A DNA stretch of 64,000 nucleotides from Paludibacter jiangxiensis (GCF_001618385.1 NZ_BDCR01000004.1:62001-126000), one strand, 5' to 3'. Shown: positions 25,958 through 35,060, counted from the stretch's first letter. Notes: a model not told the origin generated them from the sequence alone. Translations and numbers: made by a program.

Positions 25958-28303
25958 TTATACATATCTTTCGATTAGTTCAAATTTTGTTGGACTTAAA
26001 TTTGTTATTTGCTGCGAGAATATAATTTCATTTTCATCTACATATTCAATATATTGTTTTAACCAATCAATTTCCTCAAAACCAAATCCATATCTTAGTA
26101 ACCATATTTCTAACTCGTCATTTGTACCATATTTAATGTAATTCCTTAATGTCAACGCTCTTTGGTCGAGTGTTTGATTATAATACAACTGGAATGCTGC
26201 TGCTAAGGGGTCTGATAAAGATAATGAGATAACTTTATCAAGATAGTCATATGTATCATAAACTAAGATATCGTAATCAAAATCTATTATTGATGTGTTT
26301 CTAGGGAAAATTCCGGCAGTTGTTGCACTTGGGTCAGGAAGAGGAGTTGCAATAGTTGAATGTCTTATAGTTATTGATTTTCTTAATTGTGATGCATCTT
26401 CAGATGAAATTTCATTCTTTCTTAATCTTGATAGAATTCTTCTCTGCTCATCTTTATTTGTCAAGAAAGCATGACGAAGTGAAACAATTTCTTTAAATGA
26501 TTTACCTTGTATCTTCCAAAGTAAGATTGGAATAGAAACACTCAAAACACTAGCCTCTCCTCTTGTTAAGTTGTTTTTTCTTAAATGACTTATGTAGATC
26601 TGTTTAAAAGCATTTTTCACCTTGTTTCTGCTATCATCATCCAAATTGTAATAATCTTTACCAGTGATTGGGATATTATCTTTTAAGAAACTTTCAAGAA
26701 TAAATTCAATAAAAGAATTTATGTCTGCATTCGATAGTCGCTCTATTTGACTCTCTGTTAAATGTAAGTCATTGTTAAACGAATCATTTTTAATTGCTTC
26801 GGAAATATCTTTTAAATCTTCAGGTAAGTCATCTATACTCGAATCAAGCATTGAGGTTTCTTTGAGAGATGTATTATTTCTCATTCGATTGCAAAAACGA
26901 GCTACATTTTTTGATTCAATGACAACATATCCATAATCAAATGAATTTGGAACAAGTGTACTTCGACCTGCACGGCCAATTAGATTTTTTAAATCTAAAT
27001 TTTTTTTATTTTCATCACCGTCAAATCTAAAATTATTAATCCAAACAACATCAAAAGGCATATTAATTCCTTGGGTTAAAGTAGAAGTTGCAAAACATAT
27101 TTTTGCATAACTCTTGTTGACAAATTTCTCAATTAATAGCCTCGCAAATAAAGGCATTGAACCATGATGAACAACAATCCCAATTTCCATCATATCAATC
27201 ATATAAGAGTGCTTTTCACCTGCGCGCTCTGATGCCCCAATGAAATCCCTAAGTTCATTTATTATCTCAATCGCTTCAATATTTTCAATTTTGGGACAAA
27301 GTTCAATGTATTTTGCAAAATCAAGAATATAACTTCCATCATATATTTTTGATTTTGAAATATAAACTAGTAGAGTTCCATTATTCTTTAGAATATTTTC
27401 AATCAATTCTACTTCAACGAAAACTTGTTCATTATCTATGTTCTCAGCATATGGAGAAAAATACTTAAATGTGTTGTTTTTTTCTGACAAAAAAATCTTA
27501 CCTACTGAATTATGATTGTATCTCGCAAAATCAGAGTTATTTACAAAACCATGTTTTTTTAATTGCGCCTCAGGGTTTTGAACAAATGGGTGAGTGAAAA
27601 CTTTCTTCGCATTTGGTAGTAATTTATCAACCCTCCTTACAAATGAATCAAATCTCATTCCTCTAATTCTTTCTTCTGAAATTTGAGCTTCATCAAATAA
27701 AAATAAGCCAATATTTAAACTATGAATAATGCTAAATAAATCTTCCCCTCGCTCTGGTGTGATAATATATATCCGCCTACTAGTTCTATTGATATTTACA
27801 TTTTCAATGAATTGTAAAACTAATACAGAATTATCCCCTTTTAAAAGTTCCCTTACTCTAAACAAGTATTCAGAAATTAATGCTCTAGATGGAACAACAA
27901 TAATAATATCAGTTTCTGCTTTTAAAATCAATTCTCTAAATAAATAAGACTTTCCTGAGCTTGTCGGGGCAGAGAATGAAAAATAATTCTTATTTGTGAT
28001 TTTTTGAAAAGCACTTGCTTGAACAGGTGTAAATCTGTGACCTGTTTCAGCTTGAATGGTATCAGCAAAAATAGAATAAACTTCCTCGATAATATTAGAC
28101 GGTTTTGTCGTTTTATAGAACAAACCTATTAAATGCATCAGTTTGCTTTCATACATGCTAAAGGTTTGAGGATGGAATTTCTTTATATAAGACAATTTTT
28201 CAAATTCTTGAGAATTAGTTGGTCCGGTTGAATGTAAATTGTCAATAATATCCTTAATTACGTTATCTATTTCAGGATGATTAATGTATTCGGTAATTTT
28301 CAT
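25958..28303 (-). CDS. hamB: HamB-like superfamily 2 helicase (Hachiman/AbpAB-type anti-phage defence)
   Basis: The 781-residue protein is a Ski2-like SF2 helicase: Q-region FTPVQASAFQKI, Walker A FSAPTSSGKSYLF near residue 116, motif Ia VVPSRALISEY, motif II LFDEAQI, motif V ATSTLTQGINMPFDVVWINN and motif VI NLIGRAGRST. A ~300-residue C-terminal extension follows. Its gene overlaps the stop of the nuclease gene by ATGA (28300-28303), the arrangement of hamA-hamB. In Hachiman, HamB monitors DNA and restrains the HamA nuclease until damaged or phage DNA is met. The AbpA/AbpB pair is a closely related alternative. Codon use is AT-rich compared with the flanking housekeeping genes. Confidence 0.82.
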   Translation of the reverse strand: MKITEYINHPEIDNVIKDIIDNLHSTGPTNSQEFEKLSYIKKFHPQTFSMYESKLMHLIGLFYKTTKPSNIIEEVYSIFADTIQAETGHRFTPVQASAFQKITNKNYFSFSAPTSSGKSYLFRELILKAETDIIIVVPSRALISEYLFRVRELLKGDNSVLVLQFIENVNINRTSRRIYIITPERGEDLFSIIHSLNIGLFLFDEAQISEERIRGMRFDSFVRRVDKLLPNAKKVFTHPFVQNPEAQLKKHGFVNNSDFARYNHNSVGKIFLSEKNNTFKYFSPYAENIDNEQVFVEVELIENILKNNGTLLVYISKSKIYDGSYILDFAKYIELCPKIENIEAIEIINELRDFIGASERAGEKHSYMIDMMEIGIVVHHGSMPLFARLLIEKFVNKSYAKICFATSTLTQGINMPFDVVWINNFRFDGDENKKNLDLKNLIGRAGRSTLVPNSFDYGYVVIESKNVARFCNRMRNNTSLKETSMLDSSIDDLPEDLKDISEAIKNDSFNNDLHLTESQIERLSNADINSFIEFILESFLKDNIPITGKDYYNLDDDSRNKVKNAFKQIYISHLRKNNLTRGEASVLSVSIPILLWKIQGKSFKEIVSLRHAFLTNKDEQRRILSRLRKNEISSEDASQLRKSITIRHSTIATPLPDPSATTAGIFPRNTSIIDFDYDILVYDTYDYLDKVISLSLSDPLAAAFQLYYNQTLDQRALTLRNYIKYGTNDELEIWLLRYGFGFEEIDWLKQYIEYVDENEIIFSQQITNLSPTKFELIERYV

Positions 28304-28998
28304 ATTTCAACACCAATTAAGTATAACTCTGGATATTCTAATAACTTTTCAAAGCAATCTGACTCTATTGCAGTTCTAAAAATTCGTTCATATTGTTGTC
28401 CGTTTATTGAAAAAGCAGCTACATAAGCTTTTTCACCATTTATTGCTTTTTGCATTGCTTCATCTGATGCAAAATTTTTTAAATGAACGAAATCCATAAT
28501 GTCTTTTTTATCATCAATGAAGCCAACTATTTGATTTATTGCGATTGTATGTGGATTCGAATTACTACTATATTTTGCCTCACCAAAAGTTATTAGATTA
28601 GCTGAACTTTCTGTATGAAAGTCAAATCCTGGATTACCTGTTATTTTTTCTTTCCAAATTTCAGCCAATGGAATAAACTTATGATCCATATGATTTATCA
28701 ATGAATCCCTTGCTGATTCAGAAACAAGATATTCACCAAACTCCTCGGTTACAGTATCGTCAACTTTCTCAAAAATCTGAGTAACTAATTTTACAATTGT
28801 TTTTTCTGCACGAGCTGCATATGACATTTGCTCAACTACTCCTAAATTATTAATCCAACTTTTGTTTGAAATAGATTGAATTATCTCTTTAGCTCTCGAT
28901 TCTACATCAGTTATCTTCACATGGATTTTGTAGACTAGTCCTTTAGATGTCTTACCATAGTCTTCCATATTTACAATATCGATACTTAATATTTCCAT
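28300..28998 (-). CDS. hamA: HamA-like nuclease (DUF1837-type) of the Hachiman pair
   Basis: The 232-residue protein has a PD-(D/E)xK-like core: GFDFHTESSANLITFGEAKYSS near residues 123-144, where Asp of FDF and Glu/Lys of GEAK would bind metal. The rest (AARAEKTIVKLVTQIFEK, AINQIVGFIDDKKDIMDFVHLKNF, YVAAFSINGQQYERIF) fits the overall pattern of DUF1837/HamA proteins. It precedes and overlaps the helicase gene. The predicted role is the DNA-degrading effector that causes abortive infection or phage DNA loss. Family assignment rests on the motif, gene order and helicase partner, not on a profile search. Confidence 0.75.
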   Translation of the reverse strand: MEILSIDIVNMEDYGKTSKGLVYKIHVKITDVESRAKEIIQSISNKSWINNLGVVEQMSYAARAEKTIVKLVTQIFEKVDDTVTEEFGEYLVSESARDSLINHMDHKFIPLAEIWKEKITGNPGFDFHTESSANLITFGEAKYSSNSNPHTIAINQIVGFIDDKKDIMDFVHLKNFASDEAMQKAINGEKAYVAAFSINGQQYERIFRTAIESDCFEKLLEYPELYLIGVEI

Positions 28999-29027
28999 GT
29001 TAGATTTGATGTTGTTTTTATTTTTTT

Positions 29028-29035
29028 CAAAATTA
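29028..29035 (-). promoter_or_regulatory. -7 box TAATTTTG for the hamA-hamB operon
   Basis: Minus-strand TAATTTTG is 30 bp upstream of the hamA start and directly adjoins the right arm of the 11-bp inverted repeat. Confidence 0.5.
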
Positions 29036-29075
29036 CTGGTAACATTTCTGTAAGGGAAACAGAATTTCCCTTACA
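29034..29075. repeat. Inverted-repeat right arm and adjoining perfect hairpin upstream of hamA
   Basis: TACTGGTAACA (29034-29044) is the right arm of the inverted repeat around the defence pair. It is followed by an 11-bp perfect hairpin, TGTAAGGGAAA (29049-29059) / TTTCCCTTACA (29065-29075), loop 5 nt. The hairpin may be a terminator for an upstream transcript or an element end. Confidence 0.55.
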
Positions 29076-29645
29076 TCCGCCTTGTGAGTCTTTTGTGTTT
29101 TTGTAAATTGTTGTTTATTAGCGAAATAATAAATTCGTATTTATTATGGTAGTTTCTCTTACAAAATTATTAACTTTTGTTTGTATATCTCGGTTGTCGA
29201 TTTGTCTTGCAAATCAATCTCTATCATTCTTATCTTCAAATAACCCGGGCTATATGTCCAAACTGTCTAACGGATTTCTAATCTGGTCGAAGCCCTTGGT
29301 GGTTACGTGTGTATAAATCTCCGTTGTTTCCCACTAGAATGCCCTGGTTTCGGTAACTATTTGCTTAGTGTTTTATTAGAAATGGCAGGCAATGCAGTTT
29401 AACTATTTCCGCTTCAAAACTACAAATTAGTTTTCGAAAGACGAAGTTTTTTGTTAATATTATTTTTACGGATAAGGTTTGCTTCTTTTGGTGCAAAAAG
29501 GTAAAGGATTTATTTGCAGGTCGCTGTGATTGCTCAATGCGAGTCGGAGCTCGCATCACCCAAAACTTCATGTCATTGGTTTCAGTTAAAGATGGCAATC
29601 GCCTTTCATTTCGATGGTGCCAAAAAAGATCGATAAGAGCAACAA
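29076..29645. other. AT-rich intergenic stretch between the defence pair and the ammonium transporter
   Basis: No credible gene was found on either strand in this 570 bp. It carries no copy of the repeats listed here. Frames of 90-140 codons that run into it from 29708 onward are antisense or shifted shadows of the transporter gene. Confidence 0.4.
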
Positions 29646-29679
29646 AAAAGCGCCTGCAGCAGTTGCCACAAGCGCTTTT
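29646..29679. terminator. Terminator of the glnK-amt operon
   Basis: AAAAGCGC / GCGCTTTT with an 18-nt loop, flanked by A/T runs, about 30 bp beyond the ammonium transporter stop. Confidence 0.7.
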
Positions 29680-29707
29680 AACAAAAGCAAAACTGGTTCT
29701 GGTTCTA

Positions 29708-31126
29708 TCAATCGAAGTAGGTATAGCCTGTTTCTGCGTGGTACGATTCATCGAGACCGAGTGCTTCTTCCTTATCGGTAGCACGGATGCCGATGGTAAG
29801 CTGTACCAGCTTGAATAGTATGAAGGTTCCGGTAGCAGAGAAGGCGATGGTGGCGCCTACGCCCATAAGTTGTACCAGAAATTGATGCGCGTTGCCGTAG
29901 AAGAGGCCGGCGCCGGGGTGGTTGCCTGCGGTGGCAAAATATTTGGTCACTGCCGGAGTGGCAAACAATCCGGTGAACAACGTTCCTACAATACCTGCAA
30001 TTCCGTGGATACCGAATACGTCGAGCGAGTCGTCGTAGCCAAGTTTCACCTTGACAAAAGCAACCATCAGGAAGCAGATAATGGCAGCAACCAGTCCGAT
30101 GACCATAGCGCCTTTCACGTCTACAAAACCATTGGCAGGTGTGATGGCTACCAAACCGGCAACGGCGCCGGTACAGATGCCTACCACGGTCGGTTTTTTA
30201 CCTACAACCCAGTCGAGCACGGCCCATACGGCTGCTGCAACGGCGGTTGCCATGTGCGTGGTAAGGAATGCGTTGCCGGCCAGGAAGTCGGCGCTCAGTC
30301 CGCTACCGGCGTTGAAGCCGATCCATCCGAACCAGAGCAGAGCTGCACCGATAGCCACGAAAGGAATATTGTGAGGGGGAATGGCGTGTCCCTGATAGTC
30401 GCGGCGGCGTCCCAGCAATAAAACGGTGACGATGGCCGTGATACCCGAGTTGATTTCCACAACGGTACCGCCCGAGAAGTCCATCAGGCCCAGTTTGGCA
30501 AGCCAGCCGTCAGCCGACCATGCCCAGTGAGCAATAGGATTGTAAACGAAGATTGACCATAATAACGTAAATACGAGAAATCCCTTGAAATTGATGCGTT
30601 CTGCAAATGCTCCGATGACAACGGCCGGGGTGATAACGGCAAACATGCACTGGTACATGATGTAAACAATGTGAGGAATAGTGCCGGTCATTTCGGGCGC
30701 TCCGTTGACTATTTTGCCGGTTGCCTGCGCGTGCGAGATGAAGTAGGGGCTCAGGTCGCCTATGCCTATGCCGTTGAGGAATGACCAGTCGAGGCCTCCG
30801 ATAAACGGAGCCAATGCGCCTTTTGAACTGCTGAAGGAAAGGCTGTAGCCACATACGATCCACTCGATGCTGACAATGGCGGTAATGATAAAGCACTGCA
30901 TCATCACATTCAGTATATTTTTACGACGGACAAGGCCTCCGTAAAACAACGCCAGACCGGGAATGGTCATTAAAAGAATCAGCGCGGCAGACATGATAAC
31001 CCAGGCGGTATCACCCGTATCTACTTTAGGAGCAGGAACATTGGTAACAGCTGCTGTTGCCTGTGCTAGTGCAGGGAAAGTGCATGCGATAAGGAGTCCT
31101 ACCGCAATCAGAATAGATTTTCTCAT
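29708..31126 (-). CDS. amt: Ammonium transporter (Amt family)
   Basis: The 472-residue protein has a signal peptide (KSILIAVGLLIACTFPALAQA) followed by the Amt fold: DTAWVIMSAALILLMTIPGLALFYGGLVRRKNILNVMMQC, LLWSIFVYNPIAHWAWSADGWLAKLG, FSGGTVVEINSGITAIV, NIPFVAIGAALLWFGWIGFNAGSGL and LDVFGIHGIAGIVGTLFTGLFA (second pore His in GIHG). It moves ammonium/ammonia across the inner membrane. It is encoded 90 bp downstream of a PII protein gene, the usual partner that closes the channel when nitrogen is plentiful. Length is typical. Confidence 0.97.
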   Translation of the reverse strand: MRKSILIAVGLLIACTFPALAQATAAVTNVPAPKVDTGDTAWVIMSAALILLMTIPGLALFYGGLVRRKNILNVMMQCFIITAIVSIEWIVCGYSLSFSSSKGALAPFIGGLDWSFLNGIGIGDLSPYFISHAQATGKIVNGAPEMTGTIPHIVYIMYQCMFAVITPAVVIGAFAERINFKGFLVFTLLWSIFVYNPIAHWAWSADGWLAKLGLMDFSGGTVVEINSGITAIVTVLLLGRRRDYQGHAIPPHNIPFVAIGAALLWFGWIGFNAGSGLSADFLAGNAFLTTHMATAVAAAVWAVLDWVVGKKPTVVGICTGAVAGLVAITPANGFVDVKGAMVIGLVAAIICFLMVAFVKVKLGYDDSLDVFGIHGIAGIVGTLFTGLFATPAVTKYFATAGNHPGAGLFYGNAHQFLVQLMGVGATIAFSATGTFILFKLVQLTIGIRATDKEEALGLDESYHAETGYTYFD

Positions 31127-31216
31127 TGTTGAATAAAACTAATTTACTGTTTTAGGGAATAACGACATGGCGTTACCGGAATTGGGTGAAAATGCGGGAA
31201 TTTCCCGGGGGGGGCA

Positions 31217-31567
31217 TTATTCTTCTTTATTGTATAATGCTTCGGGACCGTTTTCGCCGGTACGGATACGATAGGTTCCTTCAATGTCGGAAACGAATAT
31301 TTTACCGTCGCCGGCATCGCCTGTGCGGGCCGAATTGATGATGGCGTTGATTGTTTTTTCGAGGTTCACATCGCGGACGACAACCGACAACATGCGGCGC
31401 TGGATGTATTTTGACTGGAAGACCTGGCCTCTAACGACTTGTTCTTCTGTGGATTTTCCCAAACCGGTGATGTCCCAATAGGAAAACCATTCGATTCCGG
31501 CATCGTACAAGGCTTGTTTTACGTCTTCAAATTTGGATTTGCGGACAATTGCTTCGATTTTTTTCAT
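31217..31567 (-). CDS. glnK: PII nitrogen regulator (GlnK-like) without the uridylylation tyrosine
   Basis: The 116-residue protein has the PII core: KKIEAIVRKSKFEDVKQALYDAGIEWFSYWDITGLGK at the N-terminus, the T-loop EEQVVRGQVFQSKYIQRR, and the B/C-loop region NSARTGDAGDGKIFVSDIEGTYRIRTGENGPEAL. Aligning RG with E. coli R47-G48 puts Phe at the Tyr51 uridylylation position. Control is therefore more likely by ATP/ADP/2-oxoglutarate binding and complex formation with the transporter encoded downstream. It is the first gene of the operon. Confidence 0.93.
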   Translation of the reverse strand: MKKIEAIVRKSKFEDVKQALYDAGIEWFSYWDITGLGKSTEEQVVRGQVFQSKYIQRRMLSVVVRDVNLEKTINAIINSARTGDAGDGKIFVSDIEGTYRIRTGENGPEALYNKEE

Positions 31568-31696
31568 ACTACTTAGACGTGTAAATTTTTAAGGTACAAG
31601 GGGAAATTTATTTTACCCGGAGTGATAATCCTGCTATGTGTTGTGTGATAAGCAAGCCGGGAAAAAGTAAAAGACAATAGTACTTTCTAAGACGCT

Positions 31697-31705
31697 GCAA
31701 AAATA
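31697..31705 (-). promoter_or_regulatory. -7 box TATTTTTGC for glnK-amt
   Basis: Minus-strand TATTTTTGC fits TAnnTTTG about 130 bp upstream of glnK, giving a leader of roughly 120 nt. Confidence 0.45.
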
Positions 31706-32138
31706 GAAGATATTCCTCAAATTATAAAGCAAAAAGTTATAAAAAAGCCACAAATAATGAAATAATGAAAGAAAAAGAACAATATAGTATCATAATGATA
31801 TTTATTGTGTTGTTGGGATGTCGTTATTTCAATAAAAGATAACGATAAGCGCCATATTATGGGTGTTTGGCTGACAAAATGATTATTATTGTCTTTTTTA
31901 ATATTCAAAATAATAGTAAAAGTGCTTTAATAATTATATATGTTGGTTTATTAGGTGCTTTTTGTGGAAAATAGATATTGAAATGAGCCTTGTTCTTTTA
32001 ATTTGTAACGGTTCTTTAATTCTGCAAAATCGAAGGTATGTCAGTGCGATGATTATATCATGTTACCGAAAATGCTCGTTATCTTTGTGTCGGTTTTTCC
32101 GGCAGTCAGTTGTGTCGCCGGTTACTATTTACTATTGA
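31706..32138. other. AT-rich divergent intergenic region between glnK and acpH
   Basis: There is no credible gene. The right part holds TATCTTTG at 32080-32087 on the plus strand, a -7 box for acpH with a leader of about 45 nt. The left part carries the glnK promoter. No repeat was recognised. Confidence 0.5.
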
Positions 32139-32720
32139 ATGAACTATCTTGCGCATATATATCTTTCGGGCGATGATCGTCAGTGTCAGGTTGGCAACTT
32201 TATAGGTGATTTTGTAAAAGGGAATCGTTACGAAGATTATCCGGAAAAAATACGCCAGGGAATTTTGCTTCACCGGCAAATCGACAGCTTTACCGACAGC
32301 CATCCGCTGGTGCTCGACACAGTGGCTATGCTTCGACCCGAATTTGGGCGCTATTCCGGAATTATTGCCGATGTTTTCTTCGATCACTTGCTCGCTTCCG
32401 GCTTTCGTCACTACTCCAACGGGAAATCGCTACGGTGTGTGTCGGTCAATTTTTACTATGCCATGTTGCGTTACTATCCGTACCTGCCTTCGCGTGTAAA
32501 AAGATTTATCTGGCATTTTATCTCCACTAACCGTCTGATGCGTTATGCCACATATGAGGGTTTGAACGAGTCGTTTACAATCATGTCCAATTATAAGATT
32601 CCGGCGCTTCGTCCTGAAGAGACTATCGCTTTCCTCCGCCAAAATCACACCGAACTGGAAGAACGCTTCGCCGGCTTCTTTCCCGAACTGGAGGCATTTG
32701 TAGAAAATGTGGAGATTTGA
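32139..32720 (+). CDS. acpH: Acyl carrier protein phosphodiesterase (AcpH)
   Basis: The 193-residue protein matches the AcpH/YajB family: MNYLAHIYLSGDDRQCQVGNFIGDFVKGN, GILLHRQIDSFTDSHPLV and YSGIIADVFFDHLLASG, with the His/Asp residues of an HD-related metal site (H6, D25, H47/D51, D-x-x-F-D-H near 88). It removes phosphopantetheine from holo-ACP to recycle carrier protein. It is monocistronic and preceded by a -7 box at 32080. Confidence 0.88.
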   Translation: MNYLAHIYLSGDDRQCQVGNFIGDFVKGNRYEDYPEKIRQGILLHRQIDSFTDSHPLVLDTVAMLRPEFGRYSGIIADVFFDHLLASGFRHYSNGKSLRCVSVNFYYAMLRYYPYLPSRVKRFIWHFISTNRLMRYATYEGLNESFTIMSNYKIPALRPEETIAFLRQNHTELEERFAGFFPELEAFVENVEI

Positions 32721-32828
32721 GGATGTGGAGATTCCAGGATTCCAAGAGTTCAAGATTCCGGAACTACAGTGGAATGCTTGTACGTAATAACATCAGGAAA
32801 GTGATGGAGCAAGGATGAATGACTCAGA

Positions 32829-33251
32829 CTATTCTGTAAATCCTTTCGTTTTCATGCTTTCTCCGTTCACAAACAGAGCCATTCCCGTTTTCATTCTCCT
32901 GAAATTTTCTTTCTCATAGAATTTTTCCTTGCCGGGAGCAGCGTATAAAATAGCATTGCAATTGGGGATATGCTCTAAAATGGTTTGAAGTATTATTTTA
33001 CCGATTCCTTTCCCCTGATAATCGGGAAGCACGGCAACATCATAAATCGCCGCTTGGTATTCGCCATCCGATAAAGCTCTTCCAAAACCCACGAGGTTTT
33101 CGTCATCAAACACAAATACCACGGTATGGCTACGATTAAATGCCCGTTCATGCACTTCGGGAGTGCGATATGCCATACCTGCACTCTGAAGGATATGAAC
33201 CACCAAATCCCAGTTGATATTCGTTGTATCAAGTTGTAGTCGTAAATTCAT
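32829..33251 (-). CDS. GNAT family N-acetyltransferase
   Basis: The 140-residue protein is a single GNAT domain with the acetyl-CoA motif YDVAVLPDYQGKGIGKIILQTILEHI near residues 74-95 and NCNAILYAAPGKEKFYEKENFRRMKTGMALF at the end. It resembles the small YjdJ/Eis-unlike GNATs of unknown substrate. It lies alone, converging on acpH. Confidence 0.87.
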   Translation of the reverse strand: MNLRLQLDTTNINWDLVVHILQSAGMAYRTPEVHERAFNRSHTVVFVFDDENLVGFGRALSDGEYQAAIYDVAVLPDYQGKGIGKIILQTILEHIPNCNAILYAAPGKEKFYEKENFRRMKTGMALFVNGESMKTKGFTE

Positions 33252-33375
33252 CGGTGTAAATTATTTATATTCTCTCGAACAAAGGATTCGGTAAATAGAT
33301 GGTGAATTGAACAGATTCAGATCATTCCCTTGTAACTCTTATATAGCGTCAATACTACTGTCTGCGGTGTACTGA

Positions 33376-34725
33376 TTACTGGTTTTTCCACCATCCGGCG
33401 AGCTTTCTGAAGAACGACGCGTCCGAATAGAAATGAATATGTGGATAGCCTGCGAGTACGTTCTTGTAGGAGAGTCCGCCCTGCCAGCGACGATGATTTT
33501 CGGGTTTTTCGATATCGAAACTGAAATTATAATTGGGCGTTTCGGAAGCAGGAATCAGTTGTGAATGGTGAAACTCGTGTGCCAGTGTCTGCACATCGTC
33601 CCAGCCGACTCTGCAATAGCCGAAGTGCTGCAAACGGGTAGTCATCTCAGTGTGACAATCGAACACCCCGCACATGGGGTAAAACTCTCCTTCCGTGGGA
33701 CTAATCCCTTCGGTAAGGTACATCAGTCCGCCGCACTCTCCATAGATTGGCATCCCGTTTTCGGCGGCATCGCGGATACTTTGCAGCATCGTGTGGTTTT
33801 CGCTCAGTTCGCGGGCAAACACTTCGGGATAACCGCCGCCCAGATAGAGCGCATTGATTTCCTTCGGTAATTCAACCTCGGCCAAGGGACTGAAAGAGTG
33901 CAATTCGGCACCGTTCTCTTCCAGCAGATCGAGGTTGGCACGGTAGTAAAAACTGAAGGCTTTATCGAAGGCTACTCCCAGCTTTAACCCCTGCAAGGGA
34001 ATATCGAAACCAGCGGGCTTGCAGGCCGTAAACGTTTGTCTGTCGGTACGGGTTACCTCGAGTAAACGGGTCATGTCTATATGTTGTGCCATCAGGTCGG
34101 CAATACGGTCGGTTTTCTCGATCAACGTCTCCACCTCTCCGGCCTGTATCAGTCCCAGATGACGGCTTTCGAGTCCGATGCCGCCGTCGGGAGGCAGGTA
34201 GCCCAGGCAGGCCACGCCGCAATGATTTTCGATATAGCGCTGCAAAAAAGAGAACTGTTCGTCGCTGTAAACGTGGTTAAGAATTACACCGGCCACCTGC
34301 ACCCGTTCGTCGAAACGGGCAAAACCGTTTATAATGGCCGCCACGCTCTGGTAAAGGGCTTTGCAGCTCACCACCAGAATTACCGGTAAGTCAAGCGCCC
34401 GTGCCAGTTCGGCCGTGCTTCCGCCTCCATCTTCGCCAATGCCGTCGAACATACCCATTACTCCTTCCACTACCGCAATATCGCTGTTTTGGCTATATTT
34501 GGCAAAAAGGTAGCGGGCAGTATCTTCGCCCAGCAGATAAGTGTCCAGATTATGCGACGAGGTAGCTGTAGCCACGCTGTGAAAAGCCGGATCGATATAG
34601 TCGGGACCGGTTTTGAAGGGAGCCACCCGCATCCCCTGTCGGCAGAGCAGTCGCATCAGGCCGATGGTAACGGTGGTTTTACCGCTCCCGCTATTGGTTC
34701 CCGCTATGATAAATCCGTTGTTCAT
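33376..34725 (-). CDS. cbiA: Cobyrinate a,c-diamide synthase (CbiA/CobB)
   Basis: The 449-residue protein has an N-terminal P-loop domain (FIIAGTNSGSGKTTVTIGLMR, FKTGPDYIDPAFH, VVEGVMGMFDGIG) and a C-terminal class I glutamine amidotransferase-like domain (LYLGGGYPEVFARELSENHTM, IYGECGGLMYLTEGI with the catalytic Cys in GECGG, and a late His). It uses ATP and glutamine to amidate the a and c side chains of cobyrinate in B12 synthesis. No other cobalamin genes and no recognisable cobalamin riboswitch lie beside it. The length fits the family. Confidence 0.95.
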   Translation of the reverse strand: MNNGFIIAGTNSGSGKTTVTIGLMRLLCRQGMRVAPFKTGPDYIDPAFHSVATATSSHNLDTYLLGEDTARYLFAKYSQNSDIAVVEGVMGMFDGIGEDGGGSTAELARALDLPVILVVSCKALYQSVAAIINGFARFDERVQVAGVILNHVYSDEQFSFLQRYIENHCGVACLGYLPPDGGIGLESRHLGLIQAGEVETLIEKTDRIADLMAQHIDMTRLLEVTRTDRQTFTACKPAGFDIPLQGLKLGVAFDKAFSFYYRANLDLLEENGAELHSFSPLAEVELPKEINALYLGGGYPEVFARELSENHTMLQSIRDAAENGMPIYGECGGLMYLTEGISPTEGEFYPMCGVFDCHTEMTTRLQHFGYCRVGWDDVQTLAHEFHHSQLIPASETPNYNFSFDIEKPENHRRWQGGLSYKNVLAGYPHIHFYSDASFFRKLAGWWKNQ

Positions 34726-34740
34726 GCTGCAAAGATAGAG

Positions 34741-35060
34741 AATTTAGGCAAAACGGGGGAAATATACCCTCGGAGGTTCGGCCTTCCTCCTTTTGGGTTC
34801 GGCAGATACCTTTATAGGTAAAGTGTTTGACCAGAAAAGGTATATGTGATATGTTTTTAGGTTCGGCTGATATCCTCTGAGGTCTAAAATATACCCTCGA
34901 AGCATATTCTTCAGACCTGAAAGGATATGTTTAATATGCTTTTAGGTCGACGCGATATCTTCGGAGGCCCGAAATATATCATTAGAGGTCGGCGATCGGA
35001 ACTGAAAGGTTCAAAAGATATTCTCCAAGGTAAAAAATGAACCGAAAAGCATAGGAAAAT
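34741..35060. repeat. Degenerate tandem/hairpin repeat region upstream of argS
   Basis: Two diverged units of about 95-100 bp can be aligned: AAGGTATATGTGATATGTTTTTAGG onward (near 34838) with AAGGATATGTTTAATATGCTTTTAGG onward (near 34932); both continue through GATATC(C/T)TC(T/G)GAGG. Small palindromes such as ACCTTTATAGGT and AACTGAAAGGTT punctuate it. There is no coding frame. It resembles the tandem mini-hairpin repeats at 2.1 kb in style, not in sequence. Confidence 0.5.

Noticed and set aside
29365-29784. 139-codon minus-strand frame downstream of the ammonium transporter
   Set aside because: It overlaps the 3' end of amt in another frame and crosses the terminator; no protein-like pattern.
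34741-35060. CRISPR array
   Set aside because: Repeats are degenerate, of long period and without unique spacers of even length; no cas gene is nearby.
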